Shown: one piece after another, positions 7,147 to 14,697 of the stretch
Position numbering within the stretch: position 1 is the stretch's first letter
Layout: the number at the start of each line of letters is the position of its first letter
Source of the DNA: Anaerolineae bacterium
Lineage (GTDB): Bacteria > Chloroflexota > Anaerolineae > UBA1429
Assembly (NCBI GenBank): GCA_016928125.1
Contig: JAFGLK010000028.1
Coordinates: 1 to 19,378, forward strand
Length of the DNA stretch: 19,378 nt
Direction: 5' to 3'
Notes under the pieces: generated by a model
Database searches by the model: none
Told to the model about the DNA's origin: nothing
Seen by the model: the letters and a program-made list of their open reading frames with translations, nothing else
Position numbers and translations under genes: made by a program

Positions 7147-7470
7147 GTGGCCCATCTTCTGGCCGTCACAGACGCGGACTTTGAGGAGACTGTGCGTCAG
7201 GCCGAGCTGCCCGTCCTGGTCGATTTCTGGGCAGAGTGGTGCAGTCCCTGCAAGATGATGAGACCTCTCCTGGCGACGCTGGCCGAGGAAGAGGCGGCCA
7301 AGCTCCAGATCGTGGAGCTCGACGTGCAGGCGAATGGAGACACAGCCATGCGCCTGGGCGTGCTGAACCTGCCCACGCTGATCCTCTTTGTGGATGGAGA
7401 GGAAAAGGAGCGCCTCGCGGGCTATGTACCGATCCAGAAGATCAAAGAGGTGCTTCAGTCCTACATCTGA
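7147..7470 (+). CDS. Thioredoxin
   Basis: Single-domain thioredoxin of 107 residues, the classic length, cytoplasmic with no signal peptide. It starts at a GTG with GAGGAG 5 nt upstream. The active site is W31-C32-S-P-C35, with Ser in place of the usual Gly. D26 is the buried acid (LVDFWAEW), and the cis-proline is P76 (NLPTLILF); these coincide with E. coli TrxA numbering. The catalytic pair is intact, so it should reduce protein disulfides or persulfides. It lies behind a CsoR-family repressor and was probably placed under the same promoter at 6702-6730, which hints at induction by metal or sulfur stress rather than a housekeeping role. No terminator with a T-tract was found after it. Confidence 0.93.
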   Translation: MAHLLAVTDADFEETVRQAELPVLVDFWAEWCSPCKMMRPLLATLAEEEAAKLQIVELDVQANGDTAMRLGVLNLPTLILFVDGEEKERLAGYVPIQKIKEVLQSYI

Positions 7471-7565
7471 GACGCGAGCGATCCCATTGTCCTCTGTGAG
7501 TCAAGCTCACCCGCTAGGCGATCTCGTCATCGGCCGGTTCTGACGAAATCACGCATGTGGGGATC

Positions 7566-9449
7566 ATGGCCAAACAAGCCCGACGCCAAGTGCTCTCAAC
7601 GCTGATCCTGATCGTGATTGTCGTGGGCGCGTTTCTGATGCGCGTCTATAACATAAAATGGGACAATGGTTATCTGTTCCATCCCGACGAGCGCCAAATT
7701 CTCCTCGTAGCCGATGACCTTTCCTTTCCCTGGCCGCCCGATGCCTCCTTGCTCACGCCGGATAGCTCCTGGAACCCCGGGTTTTTCGCCTATGGTTCCC
7801 TGCCCATCTATCTTTTGCGCCTCCTGGCCGATCTGGCTGGCCAGTTTGACGTCGACTATGCCACGCTCGAGTCGAGCTATATGGTGGGGCGCCTGCTTTC
7901 GGCCCTTTTCGATGTGGGCACTGTGTATCTGGTCTATCGGCTTGGGCGCAAGCTGTATGGCGAATGGACGGGACTGTTGGCAGCGGCTTTCGTCTGCCTG
8001 GCCGTTCTTCATATCCAGTTGGCGCACTTTTACACGGTGGACTCGCTGCTGGCCTTTTTCGTAACGCTGACGATCGTGCTGGCGGTGCATGTGGTGGGCC
8101 GCACTGATATGCGTCTGGCCTGGCCCCTGGGCGTGGCCTGGGGTATGGCGTTGGCCACGAAAGTGAGTGCCGCGCCCTTGCTTGTTCCCATCGTGATCGC
8201 TTGGGTAATGGGCACCTCGGCGGCGCGTAGCGAGGCGCAACCGCTCACTGGGCGCTGGGCCTGCAGATGGTGGCGGCCCCCGCTGGGCATCGGCCTGACG
8301 GGCCTCGTCGCGCTCGTCACTTTTCTCCTCTGTGAGCCCTATGCTCTGATCGATGTCGTCTCGTTCGCTGTCGATGTCATGCACGAGAGCTATATGGCGC
8401 GCGGTGTGGCCGACATCCCTTACACACGCCAGTTCCTGGGCACGCTGCCCTACCTTTACCCCATCTGGCAGGCTGTGGTCTGGTCGTTAGGCATTCCTCT
8501 GGGCCTGACTGGGTTTCTGGCCATACCCGGCGTCGTGGCCCAAACGGCGGCTTCCATCGTGGGGCGGCGCTGGCAGCGCTTTGGCGAGCTATCTATTCCC
8601 CTCGTTTGGTTTGCGCTCTACTTTGGAATCGTCGGCTCGTTCCACGTGAAATTCCTGCGCTACATGCTGCCTGTTCTGCCCCTGCTATGCTTGTGGGCCG
8701 CCTGGGCTCTGACCGCCATCGTGTCGCTGGGCAGACGCAGCGGACGAGTATGGCTGCGCGCTGTGGGCATCGGCGCCCTGGCGCTGGTCCTGGGCGCCAC
8801 GGGTCTCTATGCAGCCGCCTTTCTGCACATCTACAGCCAGGAGCATACCTGGATCCAGGCCACGGCCTGGTTGTGCGAGAATCTGCCTCAGCCTAGCCCG
8901 ATCATGGTCGAGCATTGGGATGACCCGTTGCCTCTGTTGCAGGGCACAGGCGCGTTGCGATGCTACCGACGTCACGACATCAGCCAGTTCGCAGCCTATG
9001 ATCCTGACGACACAGCCAAGCTGGAGGATCTGCTGGAGGCGCTCATTTACAACGAGTATATCGTTCTCTCGTCCAACCGGCTCTATAACACGATCCCGCG
9101 TCTGCCCGAGCGCTATCCGCTCACCAGCCGCTACTACGAATTGCTGTTGGGGGAGCGTCTCGGGTTCGAGTTGGTCTACTTTGCGGCCGAGTATCCCCAG
9201 CTTTTGGGCGTCAAACTGGTCAACGACACCTTCGCCAATCCTAGGCTGCCCAAGCCGCCGCTGCTCGCCGAAGCCGAGGCTGAGCAGTGTAGGCTGAACC
9301 TCGGCCGCGCCGATGAGAGCTATAGCGTCTATGACCATCCTATGCCCCTCGTTTTCGCCAAAACGCAACCACTCGATCGGTCGGAGCTTCTGGCCTTGTT
9401 TGGCGACGCGGCTGTGGGGCTGCCCCCGCCTGAGGTTGATTTCCCCTAA
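7566..9449 (+). CDS. GT39-type membrane glycosyltransferase (PMT/ArnT-like)
   Basis: Protein of 627 residues from the ATG at 7566; an in-frame GTG at 7557 would add three residues, and neither start has a strong Shine-Dalgarno. It is a GT-C fold enzyme. TM1 (about 8-25) is followed by the first outside loop with H39-P-D41-E42-R; the acidic pair is where PMT/ArnT enzymes bind metal and catalyse transfer from a polyprenyl-phosphate sugar. About ten more hydrophobic segments run to residue ~425. The C-terminal ~200 residues are soluble and probably outside the membrane, with WDDPLPL (451-457), SSNRLY (502-507) and YDHP (589-592). These same motifs recur in the gene at 16779. Acceptor and sugar are unknown. 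It precedes the glycan cluster by 162 nt, which contains the cluster promoter, so it is likely a separate transcript. Confidence 0.85.
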   Translation: MAKQARRQVLSTLILIVIVVGAFLMRVYNIKWDNGYLFHPDERQILLVADDLSFPWPPDASLLTPDSSWNPGFFAYGSLPIYLLRLLADLAGQFDVDYATLESSYMVGRLLSALFDVGTVYLVYRLGRKLYGEWTGLLAAAFVCLAVLHIQLAHFYTVDSLLAFFVTLTIVLAVHVVGRTDMRLAWPLGVAWGMALATKVSAAPLLVPIVIAWVMGTSAARSEAQPLTGRWACRWWRPPLGIGLTGLVALVTFLLCEPYALIDVVSFAVDVMHESYMARGVADIPYTRQFLGTLPYLYPIWQAVVWSLGIPLGLTGFLAIPGVVAQTAASIVGRRWQRFGELSIPLVWFALYFGIVGSFHVKFLRYMLPVLPLLCLWAAWALTAIVSLGRRSGRVWLRAVGIGALALVLGATGLYAAAFLHIYSQEHTWIQATAWLCENLPQPSPIMVEHWDDPLPLLQGTGALRCYRRHDISQFAAYDPDDTAKLEDLLEALIYNEYIVLSSNRLYNTIPRLPERYPLTSRYYELLLGERLGFELVYFAAEYPQLLGVKLVNDTFANPRLPKPPLLAEAEAEQCRLNLGRADESYSVYDHPMPLVFAKTQPLDRSELLALFGDAAVGLPPPEVDFP

Positions 9450-9534
9450 ACCCTGATACATCCTTTCATCCGGCGCATATTCGCCTTGGATTGACTATGC
9501 TGTTTTTCTTTACCATCTTCTCGGGGCGCCTTTT

Positions 9535-9563
9535 TTTGCGGATTGTTGTCGGGCTGTTATAAT
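9535..9563 (+). promoter_or_regulatory. Extended -10 promoter of the glycan operon
   Basis: TGTTATAAT at 9555-9563 holds a perfect TATAAT with an upstream TG at the extended -10 position. TTGCGG (9536-9541) serves as a -35 at 16-nt spacing. Transcription would start near 9570, about 42 nt before the flippase-like gene. All genes from 9612 to the window end are on this strand with gaps of at most 30 nt, so this is the likely operon promoter. Confidence 0.65.
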
Positions 9564-9611
9564 GCGCTCGTTGTTCGCCTCTAGACCGAGGACTCGCTTT
9601 GTGAGGGGTGC

Positions 9612-10622
9612 ATGAACAGACGACACCGTCTCATCATCGGCATCTTGATCAGCTTGCTCTTTCTCTATCTGGCCGTGCGCAACCTTCAGTGGGATGAGCT
9701 CTGGCAGCTTTTCCGTCAGGCCCGCTATGTCTACCTATTGCCTGCGCTCTTGTTGCTTGTCCTCATCAACTGGACGCGCGCTTACCGCTGGCGATTGCTG
9801 ATGTATCCCGATACGCACCTGGCCCTAGCCAGAGTCTATCGCTTTGTGAACATCGGCTACTTTTTCAACAACATCCTGCCAGCCAAGGCCGGGGAGGTGG
9901 TGCGAGCCTATCTGGTCGGGCGCCTCATCGAGGGCGGCATTGGGCAGGCCCTCTCCACGTTGCTCATCGAACGCCTGCTGGATGTGCTCACGGTGGTCCT
10001 CCTCCTGGTCACCTTGATCCCCTTTGTGGAGTTACCTGCCTGGGCCGTACGCGGCGGGCTCTTGTTCGGCATGGGCGCCATCGCAGGCACCACCGTCCTG
10101 ATCGTGCTCTCACGTTTCGGCGACAGGGGTGTGAATTGGGTGTGGCGCATCATCGGCCGGATCCCCATCGTGGGGCATGCCAAACTCAAGACGGCGCTGC
10201 AGAATCTCGTGAATGGTTTCGGGGTGCTCACCCGGGGCCAATTGCTGCCCGGCATTGCGGCCAGCTCGGTGTTGATCTGGCTGGGCTACGCAACGTTCAA
10301 CTATACTCTGATGGCGGCTTTTCGCATGACCTATCTGCCTTTCACGGCTGCAGCGCTCGTGCTGTGCGCCACGGGGTTCAGCATGGTGATCCCCTCTTCC
10401 CCGGGGGCCATGGGGGTATTCGAATGGGCGGCCGTGCAGGCCCTGGCTGTCTATGGTGTGGCCGAGAGCCCGGCATTCGGTTACGCCCTGGGGCTACATG
10501 TCTACACCAATATCGCCCTCATCGTCTTTGGGCTGGTGGGGTTTGCGCGAGAGGGCCTCAGCTATGCTCAGATACGCAGCCAGGTGACAGCCTCCTCAAA
10601 AGAGTCTACAGAATTGCGATAG
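9612..10622 (+). CDS. Flippase-like integral membrane protein (YbhN/AglD, LPG_synthase_TM family)
   Basis: Protein of 336 residues; GAGG sits 5 nt before the ATG. It has an N-terminal membrane segment (about 6-23) and roughly seven to eight in total. Family-typical blocks are present: NWTRAYRWRLLMYP, NIGYFFNNILPAKAGEVVRAYL (first loop with the conserved N-LP-K-GE-R pattern) and PSSPGAMGVFEWAAVQAL near the C-terminus. The UPF0104 family includes archaeal AglD, needed for S-layer N-glycosylation, and the membrane half of lysyl-phosphatidylglycerol synthase. Here the soluble aminoacyl-transfer domain is absent, so MprF activity is not expected. In this glycosyltransferase cluster the most sensible guess is lipid-linked sugar handling or flipping; that is inference from neighbours. 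It is the first gene of the operon. Confidence 0.85.
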   Translation: MNRRHRLIIGILISLLFLYLAVRNLQWDELWQLFRQARYVYLLPALLLLVLINWTRAYRWRLLMYPDTHLALARVYRFVNIGYFFNNILPAKAGEVVRAYLVGRLIEGGIGQALSTLLIERLLDVLTVVLLLVTLIPFVELPAWAVRGGLLFGMGAIAGTTVLIVLSRFGDRGVNWVWRIIGRIPIVGHAKLKTALQNLVNGFGVLTRGQLLPGIAASSVLIWLGYATFNYTLMAAFRMTYLPFTAAALVLCATGFSMVIPSSPGAMGVFEWAAVQALAVYGVAESPAFGYALGLHVYTNIALIVFGLVGFAREGLSYAQIRSQVTASSKESTELR

Positions 10623-10652
10623 AGCCGTGATCTCTCAAGGGTTGCCTTCGCG

Positions 10653-11840
10653 ATGAAGATCCTGATGGTGCTGACCTACTATTATCCCCATTGGACTGGC
10701 CTGACAGCCTTCGCGCAGCGCATGGCCGAGGGATTGGTCCGCTTGGGGCACAACGTGACGGTCGTCTCCTCGTGGTACGATCGCAAGCTGCCCCGTGAGG
10801 ATGAGCACAACGGCGTGCGCATTGTGCGCGTGCCTACCCTGCTCAGACTGAGCCGCGGCCAGATCATGCCGACCTTTCCTGCCGTGATATGGCAATTGCT
10901 CCAAGAACACGATGTGGTCCAGGTCCATACGCCGATGCTCGAGACCGGGCTGGTGGGGTTCTTAGCCCACCGTGCGGGCCGCAAGCTGCTGATGACGCAT
11001 CACGGCGATGTGGTGATGCCCGCTGGGTTGGGGAACTGGTTTGTGCAGGGCGGAATGAACGTGATGATGCGCTGCGGCGCGCGCGCCGCCGATGTCATCA
11101 GCATCTACACGCGAGACTATGCCGTCCATTCCGAGTTCCTGCGCCCTTTTCTAGACAAGACGGTTTACATCTTTCCTCCGGTGGCCTTTCCGCTTGCTGA
11201 TCGCCTCGCCGCTCAGGCTTGGCGCCGCGAGTTGCAGTTGGACGGCCATAGGGTCGTGGGATTCGCCGGACGCTTTGTCGAGGAAAAGGGTTTCGATTAC
11301 CTGCTCCAGGCCATCCCACTGCTCAGCGCCCAGATGCCCGATGTACGCTTTGTCTTTGCCGGCGAGTCGAATGTCGTCTACGAGCGGTTCTACCAAAGGT
11401 GTCTGCCCTTGATTGAAGCTCAGCGTGACAAGCTGCTGATGTTGGGCCTGCTGACGGACCCTCAGAAGGTGGCGAATTTCTATGCCATGTGCGACGTCTT
11501 TGTTCTGCCCAGCCGCAGCGACTGCCTGGCCAGTGTTCAGGTCGAGGCGATGCTGAGCGGCACGCCGGTCGTCGCCACGGACATCCCTGGGGCGCGCCAG
11601 GCGGTCAAACGCTCGGGCATGGGTCTGCTCGTGCGGCCAGGCGATGAAGAGGCCCTCGCGCAAGGACTGATGCGCGTTCTTGATTGCATTGAAGCCTACC
11701 GCAGGCCCTACGACGAGATCCACGCCATTTTTCAGCCTGATCGTTCCATCGAGCAGTACGAGCGTTTGTTTGAGGCTATGGTCGTAGGAAGACCGCTGCC
11801 CTCATTCGACGAAGAGGATGGCTGTGAGCAGCGTCCCTGA
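10653..11840 (+). CDS. GT4-family glycosyltransferase
   Basis: Protein of 395 residues with the two Rossmann domains of a GT-B enzyme. The N-terminal acceptor domain opens with MKILMVLTYYYPHWTGLTAF (the usual P---G(G) loop), followed by GLVRLGHNVTVVS and MTHHGD. The donor domain holds GFAGRFVEEKGFDYLL (R207, K212 bind the sugar-nucleotide phosphates), VFVLPSRSD and VEAMLSGTPVVATD, ending with GLLVRPGDEEALA. The EX7E motif reads D290-x7-E298, so the first Glu is replaced by Asp while the second is kept. It should act at the cytoplasmic face, adding a sugar from a nucleotide donor to a lipid-linked or glycan acceptor with retention. It begins 30 nt after the flippase-like gene and overlaps the methyltransferase gene by 23 nt. 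Confidence 0.9.
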   Translation: MKILMVLTYYYPHWTGLTAFAQRMAEGLVRLGHNVTVVSSWYDRKLPREDEHNGVRIVRVPTLLRLSRGQIMPTFPAVIWQLLQEHDVVQVHTPMLETGLVGFLAHRAGRKLLMTHHGDVVMPAGLGNWFVQGGMNVMMRCGARAADVISIYTRDYAVHSEFLRPFLDKTVYIFPPVAFPLADRLAAQAWRRELQLDGHRVVGFAGRFVEEKGFDYLLQAIPLLSAQMPDVRFVFAGESNVVYERFYQRCLPLIEAQRDKLLMLGLLTDPQKVANFYAMCDVFVLPSRSDCLASVQVEAMLSGTPVVATDIPGARQAVKRSGMGLLVRPGDEEALAQGLMRVLDCIEAYRRPYDEIHAIFQPDRSIEQYERLFEAMVVGRPLPSFDEEDGCEQRP

Positions 11841-12699
11841 CCTCTCCTCCGAGGGGCAATGGCTGTTGCGCAGGCTGCTGCGCAACGAATCGGATGTGGC
11901 CTACAAGCGTCGCGTGCGTCGGATGATCGCCTACCTGGAGCTCGCCCCAGGGCAGGTGGTGCTTGACTGTGGTTGCGGACGGGGCTACTATCTTGAGATC
12001 ATCTCGCAGCTGGTGCCAGGATGTCGGCTTCTGGGCATCGATGGCGATCCGGCAGTGCTCGAGGTCGCGCACCAACAGGTCACGGCTGACGCGGTCCATG
12101 TGCTCCAGGGCGACCTGGCTGATCTTCCTCTCGCGTCTGCATCCTGCGACCGCGTGCTGATATCCGAGGTGCTGGAGCATCTCCCGGATGACGCGCAGGC
12201 CCTACGCGAGGTCCATCGTGTGCTCAAACCGGGCGGGATTATGGCCCTGACCGTTCCACCTGCGCGCTATCCGTTCTGGTATGATCCGCTCAACTGGTCG
12301 CTGGAGCGCCTTGTGGGGCGGCCCATCCGTCGAGGGCCGTTTGCCGGGATCTGGACGAACCATGAGCGTCTCTATACGGCTGAGCAGCTCGTCTCGGTCG
12401 TGGAGCAGGCTGGCCTGCGAATCGAACGCTTCGAGTTCCTGACCCATTATTGTTTTCCGGGCACGCAATTCATTGTCTACACGCTGGGTAGGGGCCTGCT
12501 TGAGGCACGTCTTTTACCCGAGTTCATCAGCCGCTCCGCCGATCGTTTCCGCGGCCCGGAGAACTCGGGGAGCCTCCTGAACCCGATGAACTGGGCCCTG
12601 GCACTCTTTAACTGGGTGGACCGCTGGAACGAGGATGCGCGGCGCCTGGCGCGCAAACGCACTTTTGTCAACCTAGCCGTCAAGGCGCGGAAGGTCTAG
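11818..12699 (+). CDS. Class I SAM-dependent methyltransferase
   Basis: Protein of 293 residues from the ATG at 11818, inside the 3' end of the GT4 gene; a GTG at 11824 with GAGG 6 nt upstream is an equally good start. The Methyltransf_11/25-type fold is clear: motif I VVLDCGCGRGYYLEI (47-61), acidic loop GIDGDP after strand 2, and VLISEVLEHLPDDAQALREVHRVLKPGG covering motifs II and III. The C-terminal ~120 residues (WTNHERLYTAEQL, GLRIERFEFLTHY) resemble methyltransferases found among glycan and polyketide genes. Its substrate is unknown. The overlap with a glycosyltransferase gene suggests O-methylation of a sugar or lipid carrier in the same pathway. It is soluble, with no signal peptide. 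Confidence 0.87.
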   Translation: MAVSSVPDLSSEGQWLLRRLLRNESDVAYKRRVRRMIAYLELAPGQVVLDCGCGRGYYLEIISQLVPGCRLLGIDGDPAVLEVAHQQVTADAVHVLQGDLADLPLASASCDRVLISEVLEHLPDDAQALREVHRVLKPGGIMALTVPPARYPFWYDPLNWSLERLVGRPIRRGPFAGIWTNHERLYTAEQLVSVVEQAGLRIERFEFLTHYCFPGTQFIVYTLGRGLLEARLLPEFISRSADRFRGPENSGSLLNPMNWALALFNWVDRWNEDARRLARKRTFVNLAVKARKV

Positions 12700-12705
12700 A
12701 GACGC

Positions 12706-14694
12706 ATGAGGGGCCAGAAAGACCGAGCGACGTTGCTGCTCCTGATCCTGGCGCTGCTCTTGGCCATCTGGGGACAGAGGACCTTTCTCCAGAAGCGCGA
12801 GCTGATCTGGGATGGCATCGTGTTCTATGCCGTGGCCATGTTGGCCTTCTCTCTCGTCATGGGACGCTTGGAAGGCAGAGAGGAGGTGCGTGGCATCTCC
12901 GGGGGCATCCTCAAGGAGGTCTGGTGGGCACTTGGCCAGAGCGTGACCCGTCTCGTGGTACTGGTGATCGGGGTAGGCTCGGTGCTCTATGCGGCTCTCA
13001 GTGTCCCAGCGCGGGCCAGCGCGCTGCTCGCCGGGCATTCGTCTGGACTACGTCTCGGGCTGTGGGCGGGCGGAATGGCTCTGTTTGCCGCGGCCTTTGT
13101 TGATTGGGGGGGCATTCCCACGGCCTGGCGACAGCTTTGGCATCAGCTTAGGGTCAATGGCTTTGAGGTAGGGCTGGTGGTCGTCATCATGGTGGGCACT
13201 TGTCTCGTGCGTGCCGTGCGTCTGGAGACGGTGCCGCACGTCCTCTCCGGTGATGAGGCGGCCATGGGGCTGGAGGCACTGAGCGTTCTCGAAGGGCGCA
13301 GCACCGACCCCTTTCGCACCGGCTGGCTGTCACACGCAACGCTCTATTTCTACCTGCAGGCTGCCGCGCTGAGCCTCTTCGGCGTAAGCGTCGCCAGCCT
13401 GCGAGCCCTCTCGCCGCTCGTATCAACCGCCATTGTGCCCATGCTCTACCTTTTCGCACGACGTTCGTATGGACGCTGGGTGGCCTTGCTGGCCGCGTCC
13501 TTTTTTCTGGCCTATCACTATGCGATCCATTTTGGCCGCATCGCTCTCAACAATATCTGGGATCCTTTTTTCGCCGTGGCGACGATCTATTGCCTGGAGG
13601 TTGGTCTGGAAAAGAGGAGGCCGTTCGCCGTCGTGATGGGCGGGCTGATTCTTGGATTGGCCGTCTACTTTTACATGGGCGCTCAGTTGATTCCCATCAT
13701 TCTGGCACTGTACCTTCTTCATCGTGCCCTCTCCGATCGAGATTTCCTTGATCAGAATCTAACCTACTTGCTTATCTTTGCCGCGGCAGCTCTGCTCGCC
13801 GCGCTTCCCTTGTTGCTCTACTTTCGCGCCCACCCGGCCGAGATGATGGCACGCTGGCGCTGGATTGGTATCTTTCCGTCTGGATGGGTGGATGCAGAGG
13901 TGCAGCGCACGGGCAAGAGTGTGGCTGGCGTGGTCTTTGGGCAGTTCCTCAAGGCGGTGCTCGCCTTTAACTACTCCCACGATCCCACCTTTCACTATCG
14001 CCCGAATAGGCCCTTGCTGCTGACAGTCACGTCGATCCTTTTTGTGTTCGGCCTGACCTACGCGATCAGGCGCTCTCGAGATAGACGTTACTTCCTGCTC
14101 TGGGTCTGGTTCCTGCTGGTGATCATCTTTGGCGGCGCGCTGGTCGAGAACCCGCCCAGCAGCCCTCGTCTGGTGCTGTCGATCCCGGCAGTTGTGATCC
14201 TGGTGGCTTTGGGCGCGACCAAGCTGGGGGAGTTTGTGCAGCGCGTTCTGGGCAGACCCAGCGCTTGGGGCATCGTGCTCTCCTGTCTGTTGGTGGCCGT
14301 CGGCTGCTACAGCAGTCTGCATTTCTATTTTGGTGAATACATTCCCAACGAGATGTATTCCGACCAGAACACGGCTATCGCCGATCGGTTGGGCAGATAT
14401 GCGCATGCCCTGGGGCCCGGCTATCAGCTCTACTTTTTCGGCGCCCCGCGTATGTACTATGGGCATGCGACGATCCCCTTCCTCGCCCGCGGAGTGCCTG
14501 GCGTGGACGTGAACCCGCCCGTGCCGGCGGCGCTCGACTTTGTGGATCGATCGCGCGACGCGGTGTTCGTCTTGCTGCCCGAGCGCCAGGGCGAGCTACA
14601 GGACGTCCGCCGCGTCTATCCCTCCGGTCGCTTGCGCGAGTTCCGCGATCGGAAGGGTCAGCTCTTATTCATCTCTTACGAAGTGGAGATGTAG
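12706..14694 (+). CDS. GT39-like membrane glycosyltransferase with extra N-terminal TM region
   Basis: Protein of 662 residues starting 6 nt after the methyltransferase stop. An N-terminal extension of about 160 residues holds four or so hydrophobic segments and no recognisable catalytic motif. The GT-C core then begins with VPHVLSGDEAAMGLEAL, where D183-E184 is the acidic pair of the first outside loop; it continues with FGRIALNNIWDPFFAVATIY and GLAVYFYMGAQLIPIILALY, as in ArnT/PMT-like proteins. After the last membrane segment (~550) comes a short outside domain with QLYFFGAPRMYYGHATIPFL. It should transfer sugar from a polyprenyl-phosphate donor at the outer face; the acceptor is unknown. 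It shares architecture with the next gene (N-terminal TM block, then core), so the two look like diverged tandem duplicates. Confidence 0.8.
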   Translation: MRGQKDRATLLLLILALLLAIWGQRTFLQKRELIWDGIVFYAVAMLAFSLVMGRLEGREEVRGISGGILKEVWWALGQSVTRLVVLVIGVGSVLYAALSVPARASALLAGHSSGLRLGLWAGGMALFAAAFVDWGGIPTAWRQLWHQLRVNGFEVGLVVVIMVGTCLVRAVRLETVPHVLSGDEAAMGLEALSVLEGRSTDPFRTGWLSHATLYFYLQAAALSLFGVSVASLRALSPLVSTAIVPMLYLFARRSYGRWVALLAASFFLAYHYAIHFGRIALNNIWDPFFAVATIYCLEVGLEKRRPFAVVMGGLILGLAVYFYMGAQLIPIILALYLLHRALSDRDFLDQNLTYLLIFAAAALLAALPLLLYFRAHPAEMMARWRWIGIFPSGWVDAEVQRTGKSVAGVVFGQFLKAVLAFNYSHDPTFHYRPNRPLLLTVTSILFVFGLTYAIRRSRDRRYFLLWVWFLLVIIFGGALVENPPSSPRLVLSIPAVVILVALGATKLGEFVQRVLGRPSAWGIVLSCLLVAVGCYSSLHFYFGEYIPNEMYSDQNTAIADRLGRYAHALGPGYQLYFFGAPRMYYGHATIPFLARGVPGVDVNPPVPAALDFVDRSRDAVFVLLPERQGELQDVRRVYPSGRLREFRDRKGQLLFISYEVEM

Positions 14695-14697
14695 ATC

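Noticed and set aside
7484..7511. Small hairpin GTGAG-TCAAG-CTCAC after the thioredoxin gene
   Set aside because: Only 5 bp with no T-tract; too weak to call a terminator.
7596..8384. Long antisense open frames (also 3281-3967, 8685-9461, 11151-11723 and 13759-14466)
   Set aside because: All sit opposite well-supported genes, have His/Gln/Arg-rich translations typical of antisense frames in GC-rich DNA, and match no family I know.
9469..9510. Possible terminator after the first GT39 gene (TCCGGCG / CGCC-GGA stem and a later T-run)
   Set aside because: The stem is short and bulged, and the T-run starts about 11 nt after it, too far for an intrinsic terminator.
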